Source of the DNA: Flavobacterium xinjiangense | Lineage (GTDB): Bacteria > Bacteroidota > Bacteroidia > Flavobacteriales > Flavobacteriaceae | DNA length: 64,000 bases | Assembly (NCBI RefSeq): GCF_900142885.1 | Contig: NZ_FRCL01000007.1 | Location: forward strand, 1 to 64,000 | Direction of reading: 5' to 3' | In this document: one piece after another, positions 1 through 9,548 of the stretch | Position numbering within the stretch: position 1 is the stretch's first letter | How the letters are laid out: each line of letters opens with the position of its first letter | Made by a program: the position numbers and the translations under genes | The notes under the pieces: model-generated | What the model saw: only the letters and a program-made list of their open reading frames with translations | Database searches by the model: none | What the model was told of the DNA's origin: nothing

Positions 1-350
1 ACCGCCTGTTACCGTTGAACTGTATGTGGTGTTCCCAGAGATGCAAATGTTTTGGGTTCCCGAAAGCGTTCCTGCACTTGCTGGAGCCGTTACCGTTACC
101 GTTCTTGTCGCCGTTGCGTCTGAACATCCGCCCGTTCCTGTTACGGTATACGTGATGGTGGCCGTTCCTGAAGCAACTCCTGTTATTACGCCAGTTGATG
201 GATGAACTGTCGCTTTTGAAGTATCGCTACTTGTAAATGCACCGCCTGTTACCGTTGAACTGTATGTGGTGTTCCCCGAGATGCAAATACTTTGAGTTCC
301 AGAAAGCGTCCCTGCACTTGCCGGAGCCGTTACCGTTACCGTAACATCTT
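1..350 (-). repeat. 240-bp near-identical tandem repeat inside the Ig-repeat protein
   Basis: Positions 1-110 and 241-350 are almost the same sequence, differing at scattered bases, so the period is 240 bp, or exactly 80 codons. In protein terms the unit begins APASAGTLSGT, contains TTYSSTVTGGAFTSSDT and VITGVASGTATITY, and ends TRTVTVT. The array very likely continues beyond the window start. More diverged copies of similar length lie upstream in the protein (to about 3000). Confidence 0.9.
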
Positions 351-3300
351 GGCATGCTGAATAACATAATCCATCCTCCCAACGCGCATAATAAGTTGTT
401 GTTACAGCAGGTGAGGCAATAATCAAAGGATTTCCTGTTCCTACGGCCGTTCCGCCGCAACTTGATGTAAACCAGGTAACTAACGAGCCAGAACCTCCAG
501 TCACGCTTAAATTAATTGTTCCCGCATCATCCGAACAGAAAGTATTTCTACTACTATTTGCAGATGTTGCCACTGTAGGTGCTGCTATCACATTAATTGT
601 TTTAGTAGCGGTTAATTGCCCTGTACAATTGGAGGGCGCAATTCCTGTAGCCGTAATATTGAATGTCGTTGTTGTTGAAAGTATTCCTGTTGGTAAACTA
701 ATGGTGCCCCCTATTCCTGCAATTACAGAACCAACATTGGAGTTATCAGAATTATTTCTTAATTGATAATTAAAACCTACCTGAGAAAGAGCTACCCTAA
801 TATTTGTCGAAGTGTTACCGCAAATTGAAGTGGCATCAGAACCTACTGTTAAGGACAAGTTTGGAACGGCATTTACGGTAACGGTTACCGTTTCATCAAG
901 CGTTTCTGTACAAGAACCAAAAGGAGTCTTTATAGCTCTTACTGATAATGTTGCATTTGCAGTAAGTACGGCTGAACTCAAAGTTATGGTTCCTCCTGTT
1001 CCCAAAACTGAAGATCCTGAATTAGCAGAAAGCGTGTTGTTAAATATTTGGTATATCACGCCCGCTTGAGAAGATACAACTTGAACATTTGCAACAATGC
1101 TTCCTGAACAAACAGTCGTATTATCTGGATTTACAGTTAAATTTTTTAACGGAAGCAAACAAACTATAGGTGTTGGATCAGACAATACCCCTTCACAATT
1201 TGTACCACTTGTAGCAGTTGCAGTTAAGGTTCCTCCAGCATATAATGATTTATTGAAAATCGTAGAAATTGTCCAGTCTCCAGAACCATCAACGGTCCCA
1301 GTGGCTAAAATTGTTTCTGCTAGATCCTGAAATACCGGATAGCCATCGATGTATAATTTAATCGTATTTCCGGCTGTCCCCTTACCGGAAACAGATGTTG
1401 TGTTTTCTATTATTGGATTTGGTGTTATTGTGACCGCATTCGTAGTTAGCGTACCAACCAAAACAGAATTGGAAGCATCACTTAATGAAAGGCATGTTCC
1501 CAGCGCTTTTGCCGAAATTGTACTACCTATAGCAATACTGATCCCTGATGATACGGACCATGTACTGTTTGCGGCAACGGTAGTAGAACCTTCTAATATT
1601 CCGTTTTCAAATACTTGAATTGTTGTCCCAGCAACTTCATTTGAAGACCCTGAAACACTAGTAATGGCAACAGTAGAGCAAATTGGTCCGTTAATTACAG
1701 GAGCATATGCCTTTCTAGTTATAGTAGCATTTACGACCCCTGTAGAAACACATTTACCAGTAGCTACTGCAGTTACAGATAAAGTTTGGCATTCACGGCT
1801 TGATAAAGACAGACCACTTATAGTCCAGTTTCCACCTGTTGTAGTTGTTGCAGTTCCAATTTGTGTTCCATTTGAATTAAGATAAATTGCAATCCCTGAT
1901 ACGTTATCTGGCGAAGCTACTGTTCCAGAAATTGAAGTTGTAGCTGTTGTTATAGTACTTGAAGTAAAACTTGGGTTGCCTGTAGTTCCACTTACAGCAT
2001 ACAAACATGAGGAAAGATAACTGGAAACACATTTATTAGGCTCTTTGAAAGTAAAATAATACATCCCGCTATTAAAACATTGCCCCGTTTTACATTCAAA
2101 AGAAACCAATTGATTCGCGGTAGTAATTGTCACTGGATTTGGAATGTTGCCTCCGAAGCCACTTGCTATTTGTGCTACTGTAAAATCTGAATTATACCAT
2201 GTAAATATTGTCCCTATTGGAAAACTATTTACAATGTCAAATCCCTTACCGCCTGAAATTTTAGAAATAGTTACTGTTGTACTTGTTTGCGAAGTACAGC
2301 TAGGAGCAACGGTAATTGGGTTACAATTAGCTATAGAGACTCCTTTTCCAGGAGCAGTTGCAGTAGCACTTATAACTTGACCTGAAGCAAGAGCAGGAGC
2401 TATTCCAGATAAGGTCCAAACCCCGGCACTAACCGCAGTCGTTCCGATAGAAACCCCATCTTTATATACGGTTATCACCGTTCCATTAGCTTCTGTTGAA
2501 GTACCAGATACCGATGTAGCTCCAATATTAACACTGGAGATTCCAGGGCAAAGCGAACGATCTGGACATATTACACCAGGTGCACAAGGAGTGTAGTTAT
2601 CAATAATATCTCCAAAGCAATTCTCTAGGTTATTCCCACAACTGGCATCATCTATACCTGCCAGATCCGAAGCAGAATTAAAATTACATATGGTAGATTT
2701 ATTGGCGGCCATATTATCTACAATAGCCATACGAACCGGAGTTGTATTGGTTATTGAAAATTGGGATGCTAAATCGCTAAAATTCACATAGAAATCATAA
2801 AAATAATCTGGATCGCCGCAATTTGTTGTAAGTGCAATCGATTTCTGGTAATGCAAATTTAAAGGGTCATTATACGAAATAACCGGACTACAATTCATAT
2901 TGTTCACATCATAAACAAAAACTCCAAACTTGGTAGCCAGCACAATTTCAATTTCAAAACCTGGATTAGAACTTGAATACTGTGGATCCTTATTTGGCCC
3001 CGTTCCACCAAATTTGCCATCGGTATCAATCAAAATACTATAACTTTTTGCATTGGGTGCAGTTTTCCCCATTCTCATTCTAAAAAGCCAATTATTCCCA
3101 TTTAAATACGCCTGGACTGGATCTTCATCGCCCTGATCAACAAAATCGGTAAATCCGCAATCCGGACCAGGTCCGAGATCACTTGTAGGCTCCACCATAG
3201 GAAAAACTAAAGATTTATATGGAATTTCACTTTGAGCCTGATCATCAGTTGCAAAACCAGCTGTTGTAGCAGAAGTAAAACCGTCACCATTAGGATCTAG

Positions 3301-3432
3301 CACTGTAATTCCAGCCCCTGTTGCAGGTTCATATATTAGTCCTGGAGTTTGCCCATTGACATTGTTGAAAGCCAGAATAAAAAGTAGTGTAAGAAAAGAA
3401 ATGCTTTTGGTTATAGAGAATTTTGTTTTCAT
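1..3432 (-). CDS. Giant secreted Ig-like repeat protein (adhesin-like), 3' end outside the window
   Basis: The frame is open from ATG at 3432 to the window edge, giving 1144 visible codons; the C terminus lies beyond position 1. It starts with a Sec signal peptide (MKTKFSITKS, hydrophobic core, cleavage near NVNGQ). A conserved N-terminal module of about 230 residues follows, with LDPNGDGFTS and ILIDTDGKFGG motifs, of a kind seen at the start of large flavobacterial surface proteins. The rest is a chain of Thr/Ser/Gly-rich beta-sandwich repeats with regularly spaced cysteines, resembling bacterial Ig-like (Big_2/PKD-like) domains. The last visible repeats are 80 residues long and nearly identical. 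By analogy such proteins end in a T9SS type B or gliding-associated sorting domain, but that part cannot be seen. Role inferred: cell-surface adhesion or matrix. No enzyme motif was recognised. Confidence 0.85.
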   Translation of the reverse strand, partial: MKTKFSITKSISFLTLLFILAFNNVNGQTPGLIYEPATGAGITVLDPNGDGFTSATTAGFATDDQAQSEIPYKSLVFPMVEPTSDLGPGPDCGFTDFVDQGDEDPVQAYLNGNNWLFRMRMGKTAPNAKSYSILIDTDGKFGGTGPNKDPQYSSSNPGFEIEIVLATKFGVFVYDVNNMNCSPVISYNDPLNLHYQKSIALTTNCGDPDYFYDFYVNFSDLASQFSITNTTPVRMAIVDNMAANKSTICNFNSASDLAGIDDASCGNNLENCFGDIIDNYTPCAPGVICPDRSLCPGISSVNIGATSVSGTSTEANGTVITVYKDGVSIGTTAVSAGVWTLSGIAPALASGQVISATATAPGKGVSIANCNPITVAPSCTSQTSTTVTISKISGGKGFDIVNSFPIGTIFTWYNSDFTVAQIASGFGGNIPNPVTITTANQLVSFECKTGQCFNSGMYYFTFKEPNKCVSSYLSSCLYAVSGTTGNPSFTSSTITTATTSISGTVASPDNVSGIAIYLNSNGTQIGTATTTTGGNWTISGLSLSSRECQTLSVTAVATGKCVSTGVVNATITRKAYAPVINGPICSTVAITSVSGSSNEVAGTTIQVFENGILEGSTTVAANSTWSVSSGISIAIGSTISAKALGTCLSLSDASNSVLVGTLTTNAVTITPNPIIENTTSVSGKGTAGNTIKLYIDGYPVFQDLAETILATGTVDGSGDWTISTIFNKSLYAGGTLTATATSGTNCEGVLSDPTPIVCLLPLKNLTVNPDNTTVCSGSIVANVQVVSSQAGVIYQIFNNTLSANSGSSVLGTGGTITLSSAVLTANATLSVRAIKTPFGSCTETLDETVTVTVNAVPNLSLTVGSDATSICGNTSTNIRVALSQVGFNYQLRNNSDNSNVGSVIAGIGGTISLPTGILSTTTTFNITATGIAPSNCTGQLTATKTINVIAAPTVATSANSSRNTFCSDDAGTINLSVTGGSGSLVTWFTSSCGGTAVGTGNPLIIASPAVTTTYYARWEDGLCYSACQDVTVTVTAPASAGTLSGTQSICISGNTTYSSTVTGGAFTSSDTSKATVHPSTGVITGVASGTATITYTVTGTGGCSDATATRTVTVTAPASAGTLSGTQNICISGNTTYSSTVTGG

Positions 3433-4458
3433 GCAGGTGGTATTTCGGAAAGAAGTTTTTGGGGACAAATCAAAAAAATAAGGGGCTTGTTTATAATAAA
3501 TAAGCGCAAATCAAGGAAGATAAAAATAACTAACCTTCTGGATGGAATATCTCTCTAAAGAAGAAACACTCATTTTGTTTTGTGCTTCTGAGAAATTATA
3601 AAAAACCATTTCATTCCAGTTTAGAACTTTAGTAAAACTTGAAATTACAAATAGGTGAGATTTGCCAAACTTGGCTTTGAGTGGAGATGTTATCATTAAA
3701 TAAATACCTTGTAGCATCCTACCAAAAGGCATCAAAAAGAAAGATAATATTTTGCAACAAATTAGTATTAATTCCATGTGTTTTTACATTCAAGACCTGA
3801 CTACATAGTTGCAGCAAAAATTACCTTATTCAGTTTGCAAAATATATAAATTTGTAGGAACAAAAAACCGTAACCTCGCTTAATTTTAATTACTCGATTA
3901 AATACGCTTTTCATAGATTAAGTGCATTTTAGTTTCCAATAAAAAAAAAATTGTAAGATGTTCGCTTCTAATATATTCAAAAAAAACTACCCTGTTATTA
4001 AGTGTTATCGAAATAATTGTGAAAAAAAAGAGAAAAATGCCGATAAACCGCTTTTTAAATTGACATCCGTTGTTGTATTTGTTAAAAAAAAAGGAAATAA
4101 ATTCAAAAAAAATAACAGTGCAAAATCTGACTAAAAAAATTTGGTTGAATTTCCTTCAAAAAATAAAGAATTATATTTCGAAGGATCTTACAAAATATTT
4201 TATAAATTTCACCATCAAACATATTTGCGAAGAAATCTTTTTTCGGCATTTAAAACTTCCCGAATTTTGATATTTAATGGTTAAAGTGTAATTAAAAACC
4301 ACTAATTTTTTATCAAGAAAAGACTTTATAATAAGCGGTGACGTTCAAACCACTAAAACATTGCATAATAATTTAATAGTATGGTAATACAATGAAAACA
4401 TCAATAACGAACCAGTTAATGTATCTTTCAGAATAAAAAACAATTAGAATTACCAAAT
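3433..4458. other. AT-rich intergenic region with no convincing gene
   Basis: About 1 kb separates the Ig-repeat gene from the glycosyltransferase. It is rich in A and T homopolymers. An 88-codon minus frame (3511-3777, ATG start) and a 66-codon plus frame (4070-4270, TTG start) are open. Neither has a clear ribosome binding site, a recognisable domain or normal composition, so I do not call them. The region should hold the divergent promoters of both flanking genes, but I cannot place them with confidence. Confidence 0.6.
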
Positions 4459-5529
4459 ATGGATTTAGATGTTACCAATAAGACGATTCTGATTGCACCA
4501 TTAAATTGGGGTTTGGGACATGCTACGAGATGTATTCCAATTATTAAGGCTTTACAGGAGAATAACTACATCCCCATAATTGCTTCTGATGGGATTGCCT
4601 TAGAAATATTACGAAAAGAATTTCCATATATACAGTTCCTTGAATTACCGTCCTATCATATTGAATATGCCAAAAATGCAAAGAATTTTAGATGGAAACT
4701 ATTGAAAAATTCTCCAAAAATGATGGAAGCGATTTGGAACGAGAAAAAATTGGTCAAAGAATGGATTAAGAAATATGGTATTGAAGGAATTATATCTGAT
4801 AATCGTTTGGGCGTTTTTAGTAGAAAAATACCTTCTGTTTTTATTACCCATCAGTTGAAAGTGATGACCGGAAATACGACATGGATTACTAGTAAATTAC
4901 ATCAGCATATTATAAAAAAGTATACCGCTTGCTGGGTTCCTGACTTTGAGAAAAACCCAAACTTAACCGGCGAATTAGGACATTTACCTAAAAATAATTT
5001 AAATCCCACTTACATTGGACCTTTAAGCCGCCTGCATAAAAAAGACACGGAAATAAAATACGATCTAATGGTAATCCTTTCGGGTCCTGAACCGCAACGA
5101 GGAATATTGGAAGAAAAATTAAAAATAGAAATTTTACGATACGATGGAAAAGTCATCTTTGTAAAAGGCATTGTAGAGAAGATTCAAAAAAAGGAGCAAA
5201 TAGAAAATGTCACGTATTACAATTTCATGAATACACGACAACTAGAACAAATATTTAACGAAAGTGATTTGGTATTATGTAGATCTGGTTATACGACCAT
5301 AATGGATTTGACAAAACTGGGCAAAAAAGCTTTTTTTATTCCTACTCCCGGCCAATACGAGCAGGAATATTTAGCCAAAAAGCTAAAAAAAGAAGGATTA
5401 GTTCCTTACGTAGAACAAAACGATTTTAAAATAGAACATCTCATTGAAACAGGACAGTACAAAGGACTTCCACAAATAGAAACGACGTTAGATTGGAAAT
5501 CATTATTTCAGGTTTTTGAAGAGAAATAA
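4459..5529 (+). CDS. MurG-like (GT28-type) glycosyltransferase
   Basis: 356 aa, cytoplasmic, with the two Rossmann-like halves of GT-B glycosyltransferases. The N-terminal half has the NWGLGHATRCIP glycine-rich acceptor loop (about residues 17-28). The C-terminal half has SDLVLCRSGYTTIMDL and IPTPGQYEQEYLA, which correspond to the UDP-sugar binding region of MurG-type enzymes. It is not MurG itself, because the divergence is large and no division genes surround it. The family is usually annotated as glycosyl transferase or UDP-GlcNAc:LPS N-acetylglucosamine transferase. Donor and acceptor cannot be told from sequence. It is a single gene, convergent with the phosphate island and separated from phoU by a bidirectional terminator. 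Confidence 0.85.
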   Translation: MDLDVTNKTILIAPLNWGLGHATRCIPIIKALQENNYIPIIASDGIALEILRKEFPYIQFLELPSYHIEYAKNAKNFRWKLLKNSPKMMEAIWNEKKLVKEWIKKYGIEGIISDNRLGVFSRKIPSVFITHQLKVMTGNTTWITSKLHQHIIKKYTACWVPDFEKNPNLTGELGHLPKNNLNPTYIGPLSRLHKKDTEIKYDLMVILSGPEPQRGILEEKLKIEILRYDGKVIFVKGIVEKIQKKEQIENVTYYNFMNTRQLEQIFNESDLVLCRSGYTTIMDLTKLGKKAFFIPTPGQYEQEYLAKKLKKEGLVPYVEQNDFKIEHLIETGQYKGLPQIETTLDWKSLFQVFEEK

Positions 5530-5580
5530 AGGATTATTAATTGTATCAAATGCCTCCTTTGTACCATTTCTCTTTTAAAC

Positions 5581-5630
5581 AAAAAACACACTAACACTAC
5601 TTTAAAAGCCAGTAGTTAGTGTGTTTTTAT
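5581..5630. terminator. Bidirectional terminator between the glycosyltransferase and phoU
   Basis: An A-tract, a stem built from ACACACTAAC and GTTAGTGTGT with flanking complementary ACTAC/GTAG bases, and a T-tract form a hairpin that works on both strands between two convergent genes. Confidence 0.8.
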
Positions 5631-5660
5631 TTGCATTTATTGTTGTTTAACCAGAAGCAA

Positions 5661-6338
5661 TTAATTATCGGATTTCTTCTCACCAAATTTTTCGTGTTTG
5701 ATTATTTTAGCATTAATCATAAAATAAACATATTCAGCAATATTAGTACAATGCTCTGAAATACGTTCTAAATGTTTTAAAACAATTACCAGATTTGTAC
5801 CTGAAACAACCGTCTTAGAATTAGACTTCATCTCGTTGATTATATTGTGAATCGCATCATCACAATCATTTTTTATCGTATTGTTTAAAATAAAAATTTC
5901 TCCAATAGTATTTTCACTGCGAGTCAAGAAACATTCATTTGTTTTAATGGTAACAATCTCCACTTGTCTGGCAAGATCCGCAATATTAAACTTAACAATT
6001 AAGTCGTGCTTATCTTTAATGTTTTTGGATTTTTTTATAATGCTAATCGCCAAATCCCCTATACGTTCAATCTCATTACTAATTTGCATTGCCGACATAA
6101 TAAAACGTAAGTCAGAAGCAACAGGCTGTTGCAAGGCAAAAATACTTTGACAAATTTCATCGATTTTTACATCTAATTTATCAATCTTATTTTCTACTTT
6201 TTTTACTTCTTTTCCTTCTGAAACAGGTTCTGACAGTAAAGCTTTTACAGATTCTTTTACTTGATTCTCTGCTAAAACACCAATTTTTTCAATTATATTT
6301 TTAAGTTTTTCTAATTCTATTTCAAAGTGTGACGCCAT
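5661..6338 (-). CDS. phoU: Phosphate signalling protein PhoU
   Basis: 225 aa from ATG at 6338 (MASHFEIELEKLK); an in-frame TTG at 6350 would add only MRKK and is less likely. The all-helical two-repeat PhoU fold is visible: the second helical repeat begins around SENTIGEIFILNN, and conserved IERIGDLAISI and LERISEHCTNIAEYV motifs match the metal-binding E/D-containing helices of the family. PhoU connects the PstSCAB transporter to the PhoR sensor kinase and prevents Pho activation when phosphate is plentiful. It is the last gene of the pst operon, 116 nt after pstB, as in many bacteria. Confidence 0.95.
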   Translation of the reverse strand: MASHFEIELEKLKNIIEKIGVLAENQVKESVKALLSEPVSEGKEVKKVENKIDKLDVKIDEICQSIFALQQPVASDLRFIMSAMQISNEIERIGDLAISIIKKSKNIKDKHDLIVKFNIADLARQVEIVTIKTNECFLTRSENTIGEIFILNNTIKNDCDDAIHNIINEMKSNSKTVVSGTNLVIVLKHLERISEHCTNIAEYVYFMINAKIIKHEKFGEKKSDN

Positions 6339-6454
6339 TTTTTTTCTCAATTTAAGTATTAAAAGATTAAAGAATTTAAAGATTCCGGAATTTGCATTTA
6401 AGACTTTTTTAGGCCTTAAAAATCTTTCCTTTTTACAATTTTTAAATTATTTTT

Positions 6455-7213
6455 TTATCCAAATCTACCTGTGATATAATCTTCGGTTTGTTTTTGCTCT
6501 GGTTTTGTAAATATAGCATTAGTTTTACCCATTTCAATCAACTCTCCCAGATAAAAGAACGCGGTATAATCACTTGTTCTTGCAGCTTGTTGCATATTAT
6601 GCGTAACAATAATTATAGTGTACTGCTCTTTTAATTCATGAACTAATTCCTCTATTTTTGAAGTAGAAATTGGATCCAACGCACTTGCAGGCTCATCCAT
6701 TAAAATAATATCCGGACTAACCGCCAACGTTCTTGCGATACACAAACGTTGTTGTTGTCCACCGGAAAGACCCAAAGCAGAATCATCCAGTCTGTCTTTT
6801 ATTTCGTCCCAAATAGCAGCTTTTCGTAAAGAAGTTTCCACTATTTCATCTAATTCTGTTTTGTTTTTTATTCCATTTATTTTTGGACCGTAAGCGATGT
6901 TCTCATAGATAGATTTTGGAAAAGGATTTGATTTTTGAAAAACCATTCCAATTTTTTTTCTAATATTAACAACATCTACATTTTTGTCATATATATCAAC
7001 TCCTTCAACCAGCATTTCACCAGTAATTTTTACATCAGGAATAAGGTCATTCATTCTATTGATACATCTTAAAAATGTCGATTTACCACATCCGGAAGGA
7101 CCAATTAGAGCTGTTACTTTATTAGCCGGAATTTGCATCGAAATTTCCTTTAATGCCTTTTTTTCCCCATAGTATAATGATAAATCATTAACGTGTATTT
7201 TTATATCTTTCAT
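6455..7213 (-). CDS. pstB: Phosphate ABC transporter ATP-binding protein PstB
   Basis: 252 aa, the normal length for PstB. Walker A is GPSGCGKST (about residues 38-46), the ABC signature is LSGGQQQR (149-156), and Walker B with the following D-loop is [12 protein letters not shown] (about 170-181). The H-loop histidine is in [10 protein letters not shown]. It hydrolyses ATP on the cytoplasmic face to drive phosphate import through PstCA. It lies 48 nt after pstA in the same orientation. Confidence 0.97.
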   Translation of the reverse strand: MKDIKIHVNDLSLYYGEKKALKEISMQIPANKVTALIGPSGCGKSTFLRCINRMNDLIPDVKITGEMLVEGVDIYDKNVDVVNIRKKIGMVFQKSNPFPKSIYENIAYGPKINGIKNKTELDEIVETSLRKAAIWDEIKDRLDDSALGLSGGQQQRLCIARTLAVSPDIILMDEPASALDPISTSKIEELVHELKEQYTIIIVTHNMQQAARTSDYTAFFYLGELIEMGKTNAIFTKPEQKQTEDYITGRFG

Positions 7214-7261
7214 GTTTCTTTATGTTATATCTAAAGTATAATTTATTAGTCAGATTTCAAA

Positions 7262-8206
7262 TTATTTCGCTCTTCTTCTAATTCTGGATCTAATAATTAC
7301 GGCTACTAAGTTTAATGATAAGGTAAGGATTAACAATACTAGTGTTGTAGCAAACTGAATAGGCATTGTTTTTTCGACATCTGAAGATTGAGTTGACATA
7401 ATATAAATATGGTATCCCAAATTCATAAACTGATCACTCAAAGATTCCGGCAAAGTAGCTAAATAATAAGCCGCTCCAGTAAATAAGATAGGAGCTACCT
7501 CTCCTGCACCTCTGCTTACTGCCAGAATTGTCCCAGTCATAATTCCAGAAATAGACCCTGGAAGCACTACATTTTTAATGGTTTGCCACTTTGTTGCTCC
7601 TAAAGCTAAACTTGCCTCACGCAACTCACGAGGGATTGTTTTCAATGCTTCTTCAACAGAAACAATAATCACAGGCAGCGTAAGTAATGCCATAGTAAGA
7701 CTTGCCCAAAGAATATTGGGTTGTCCCCAATGCAATTGTCCTGCATTAAACGTCTTATCTATTCCTCCACCAACAAACTGAATAAAAAATCCAAGTCCAA
7801 ATAAACCAAAAATAATTGAAGGCACAACGGCTAATGTTCGAATAGAGAATCGGACCGCAGCTGCAATTTTCGAGTTTTCTTTAGCGTATTCCGTTAAATA
7901 AATAGCCGTTATAGTACCAAAAGGAACAGCTGCAATTGACATTACAATAACCAATATAAAAGTACCAATCAAAGCAGGAAATATTCCTCCTTCCGTCATT
8001 CCATTTGTAGGGAACGAGCTGATAAATTCCCATGAAAATTTTTCACGACCTTCATAAATAATAATACCTAAAATAATAAAAAGAACGGCTATAATCAAGA
8101 GCACTGCAATTTGAGTAATCCCAATAATGAATTTTCCTTTTACATCTACACCCTTTTTTTTGTTTGAAAAAAAGTGGTTTTCTGTTTCGTTGATAACTGT
8201 ATTCAT
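7262..8206 (-). CDS. pstA: Phosphate ABC transporter permease PstA
   Basis: 314 aa inner-membrane protein with about six predicted transmembrane segments. The permease EAA-type loop reads REASLALGATKWQTIKNVVLP (shown in part), which is the PstB-coupling helix. It forms the phosphate channel as a heterodimer with PstC. The start ATG at 8206 is only 2 nt after the pstC stop, so the two are translationally linked. Confidence 0.96.
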   Translation of the reverse strand: MNTVINETENHFFSNKKKGVDVKGKFIIGITQIAVLLIIAVLFIILGIIIYEGREKFSWEFISSFPTNGMTEGGIFPALIGTFILVIVMSIAAVPFGTITAIYLTEYAKENSKIAAAVRFSIRTLAVVPSIIFGLFGLGFFIQFVGGGIDKTFNAGQLHWGQPNILWASLTMALLTLPVIIVSVEEALKTIPRELREASLALGATKWQTIKNVVLPGSISGIMTGTILAVSRGAGEVAPILFTGAAYYLATLPESLSDQFMNLGYHIYIMSTQSSDVEKTMPIQFATTLVLLILTLSLNLVAVIIRSRIRRRAK

Positions 8207-8208
8207 GA

Positions 8209-9471
8209 TTATTTACCTTGAAATTTTTTGATTAATTTACCTTTTACATAAAACTCTGCAACGGCATTTAATGCAAACGAAAAGATGAAAAGTAATGATC
8301 CGATGAAAAACAAGACACTGTAATGGGTTTCTCCAAAAACTGTCTCCGCCATTTCTGAACCAATAGTCGCAGCAAAAGTACGCACACTCTCAAAAGGATT
8401 TGCTGACAATAGTGCAGCATTACCGGTTGCCATAAGTGCAATCATCGTTTCTCCAAAAACCCGACCAACTCCTAAAAGTAATGCGGCAAAAATCCCCGGC
8501 GTAGCAGCAGGTAAAATCACAAAAAAAGCAGTTTGCCATTTGCTGGCTCCCAGTGCTAAACTTGCCTCAGTAAATGTTTTGGGTATTGCTGAAAGTGCAT
8601 CTTCTGATATGGTATATATAATAGGAATTGCAGCCAAGGCCATAGCAACTCCCCCAATGAAAGCATTTAATCTTGACTCATATCCAAAAACATCTTGAAA
8701 GAATGTCGCTAAAACCATCAATGCAAAAAAACCAATAACAACTGATGGAAACGCCGCCAGCATCTCAATGATAGGCTTAATGATTTCTTTGGCTCTTTTT
8801 GATGCAAAACAAGAAGTATAAATCGCCGCTAATATTGCAATAGGTCCGGCAATCAACATAGCGATTATCGTCACTTTTAAAGTTCCTATTAATAATGCTA
8901 TTAAACCAAATCTGGGATGTTCAGAAACGGGCACCCATTCTGTAGTAAAAAAAGTGCTCCATGTTTTATCTGCACCTTCATTATTACTTCCTACTACTTC
9001 TTTCATTTCATCTGAAGAGGCTGCAACAGTTGGCTCCGCTTTTACATCACCGTATGTTTCTGGTTTTAAATCCTCATTAGTCACAGGTTCTGAACCGTAA
9101 GTTTCAGGCTTCAGGTCTTCATTGGTCACAGGTTCTGAACCATATGTTTCCGGTTTCAACTCTTCGTTTGCTACTGGTTCTGAACCGTATGTTTCAGGTT
9201 TTAATTCCTCCGTTGGTTCTGAACCATAAGACTCTGGTTTTGCACCTGAATCAGGAGCTGCCTCCATTTCGGTTTTTGCCTTCTCGGATGTACCAAAATT
9301 AAAAATAGGCAGTGACTCTTTAAAAACAAAAACAAAAATAAGAACAATGATAGCTATCGATAAAAAAGCAACCGATGAGATAATTTTTTCAGCTAGAAAC
9401 TCAGAAAGTCTAAATTGTTTTTTCAGGCTTTCTTTAGTGAAATTTTGCTTATTTGGAAATTCGGAATTCAT
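8209..9471 (-). CDS. pstC: Phosphate ABC transporter permease PstC with a repeat-containing periplasmic insert
   Basis: 420 aa, about 100 longer than typical PstC. The first membrane helix (about residues 32-50) is followed by an acidic, Pro/Glu/Thr-rich stretch of about 120 residues that contains five KPE(S/T)YG motifs, at 78, 91, 106, 121 and 136; the last four are exactly 15 residues apart. The normal PstC core follows, with five further helices and the EAA loop TEASLALGASKWQTAFF. By topology the insert should face the periplasm, between helix 1 and helix 2, near the docking site of PstS. The core is confident; the function of the insert is unknown. Confidence 0.95.
   Translation of the reverse strand: MNSEFPNKQNFTKESLKKQFRLSEFLAEKIISSVAFLSIAIIVLIFVFVFKESLPIFNFGTSEKAKTEMEAAPDSGAKPESYGSEPTEELKPETYGSEPVANEELKPETYGSEPVTNEDLKPETYGSEPVTNEDLKPETYGDVKAEPTVAASSDEMKEVVGSNNEGADKTWSTFFTTEWVPVSEHPRFGLIALLIGTLKVTIIAMLIAGPIAILAAIYTSCFASKRAKEIIKPIIEMLAAFPSVVIGFFALMVLATFFQDVFGYESRLNAFIGGVAMALAAIPIIYTISEDALSAIPKTFTEASLALGASKWQTAFFVILPAATPGIFAALLLGVGRVFGETMIALMATGNAALLSANPFESVRTFAATIGSEMAETVFGETHYSVLFFIGSLLFIFSFALNAVAEFYVKGKLIKKFQGK
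9049..9240 (-). repeat. 45-bp in-frame tandem repeat in pstC
   Basis: The repeat encodes four KPETYG units spaced 15 codons apart, the full-length ones reading LKPETYGSEPVTNED with small changes, preceded by one degenerate KPESYG unit. The DNA copies differ at third positions, so the array is not brand new, but it is the kind of repeat that can change copy number by slippage. Confidence 0.9.
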
Positions 9472-9504
9472 TTATTTTATTTAAGAATTCATAAGTTATT
9501 TATT

Positions 9505-9533
9505 AAAAAACACTCACCCAAAAACTGTGAATG
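9505..9533 (-). terminator. Hairpin with T-tract between pstS and pstC
   Basis: On the minus strand CATTCAC pairs with GTGAGTG (one wobble pair) and is followed by six T. It lies in the 77-nt gap between the proximal pstS and pstC, so it may reduce read-through into the permease genes and give more binding protein than channel. Confidence 0.6.
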
Positions 9534-9548
9534 CGACAAAAGCTAATA

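Noticed and set aside
1..350. Regular repeats at the window start as a possible CRISPR array
   Set aside because: The 240-bp units are continuous coding sequence with no spacers.
3511..4270. Two open frames (88 and 66 codons) in the AT-rich gap after the Ig-repeat gene
   Set aside because: No domain, no ribosome binding site, biased composition, and one needs a TTG start; probably chance.
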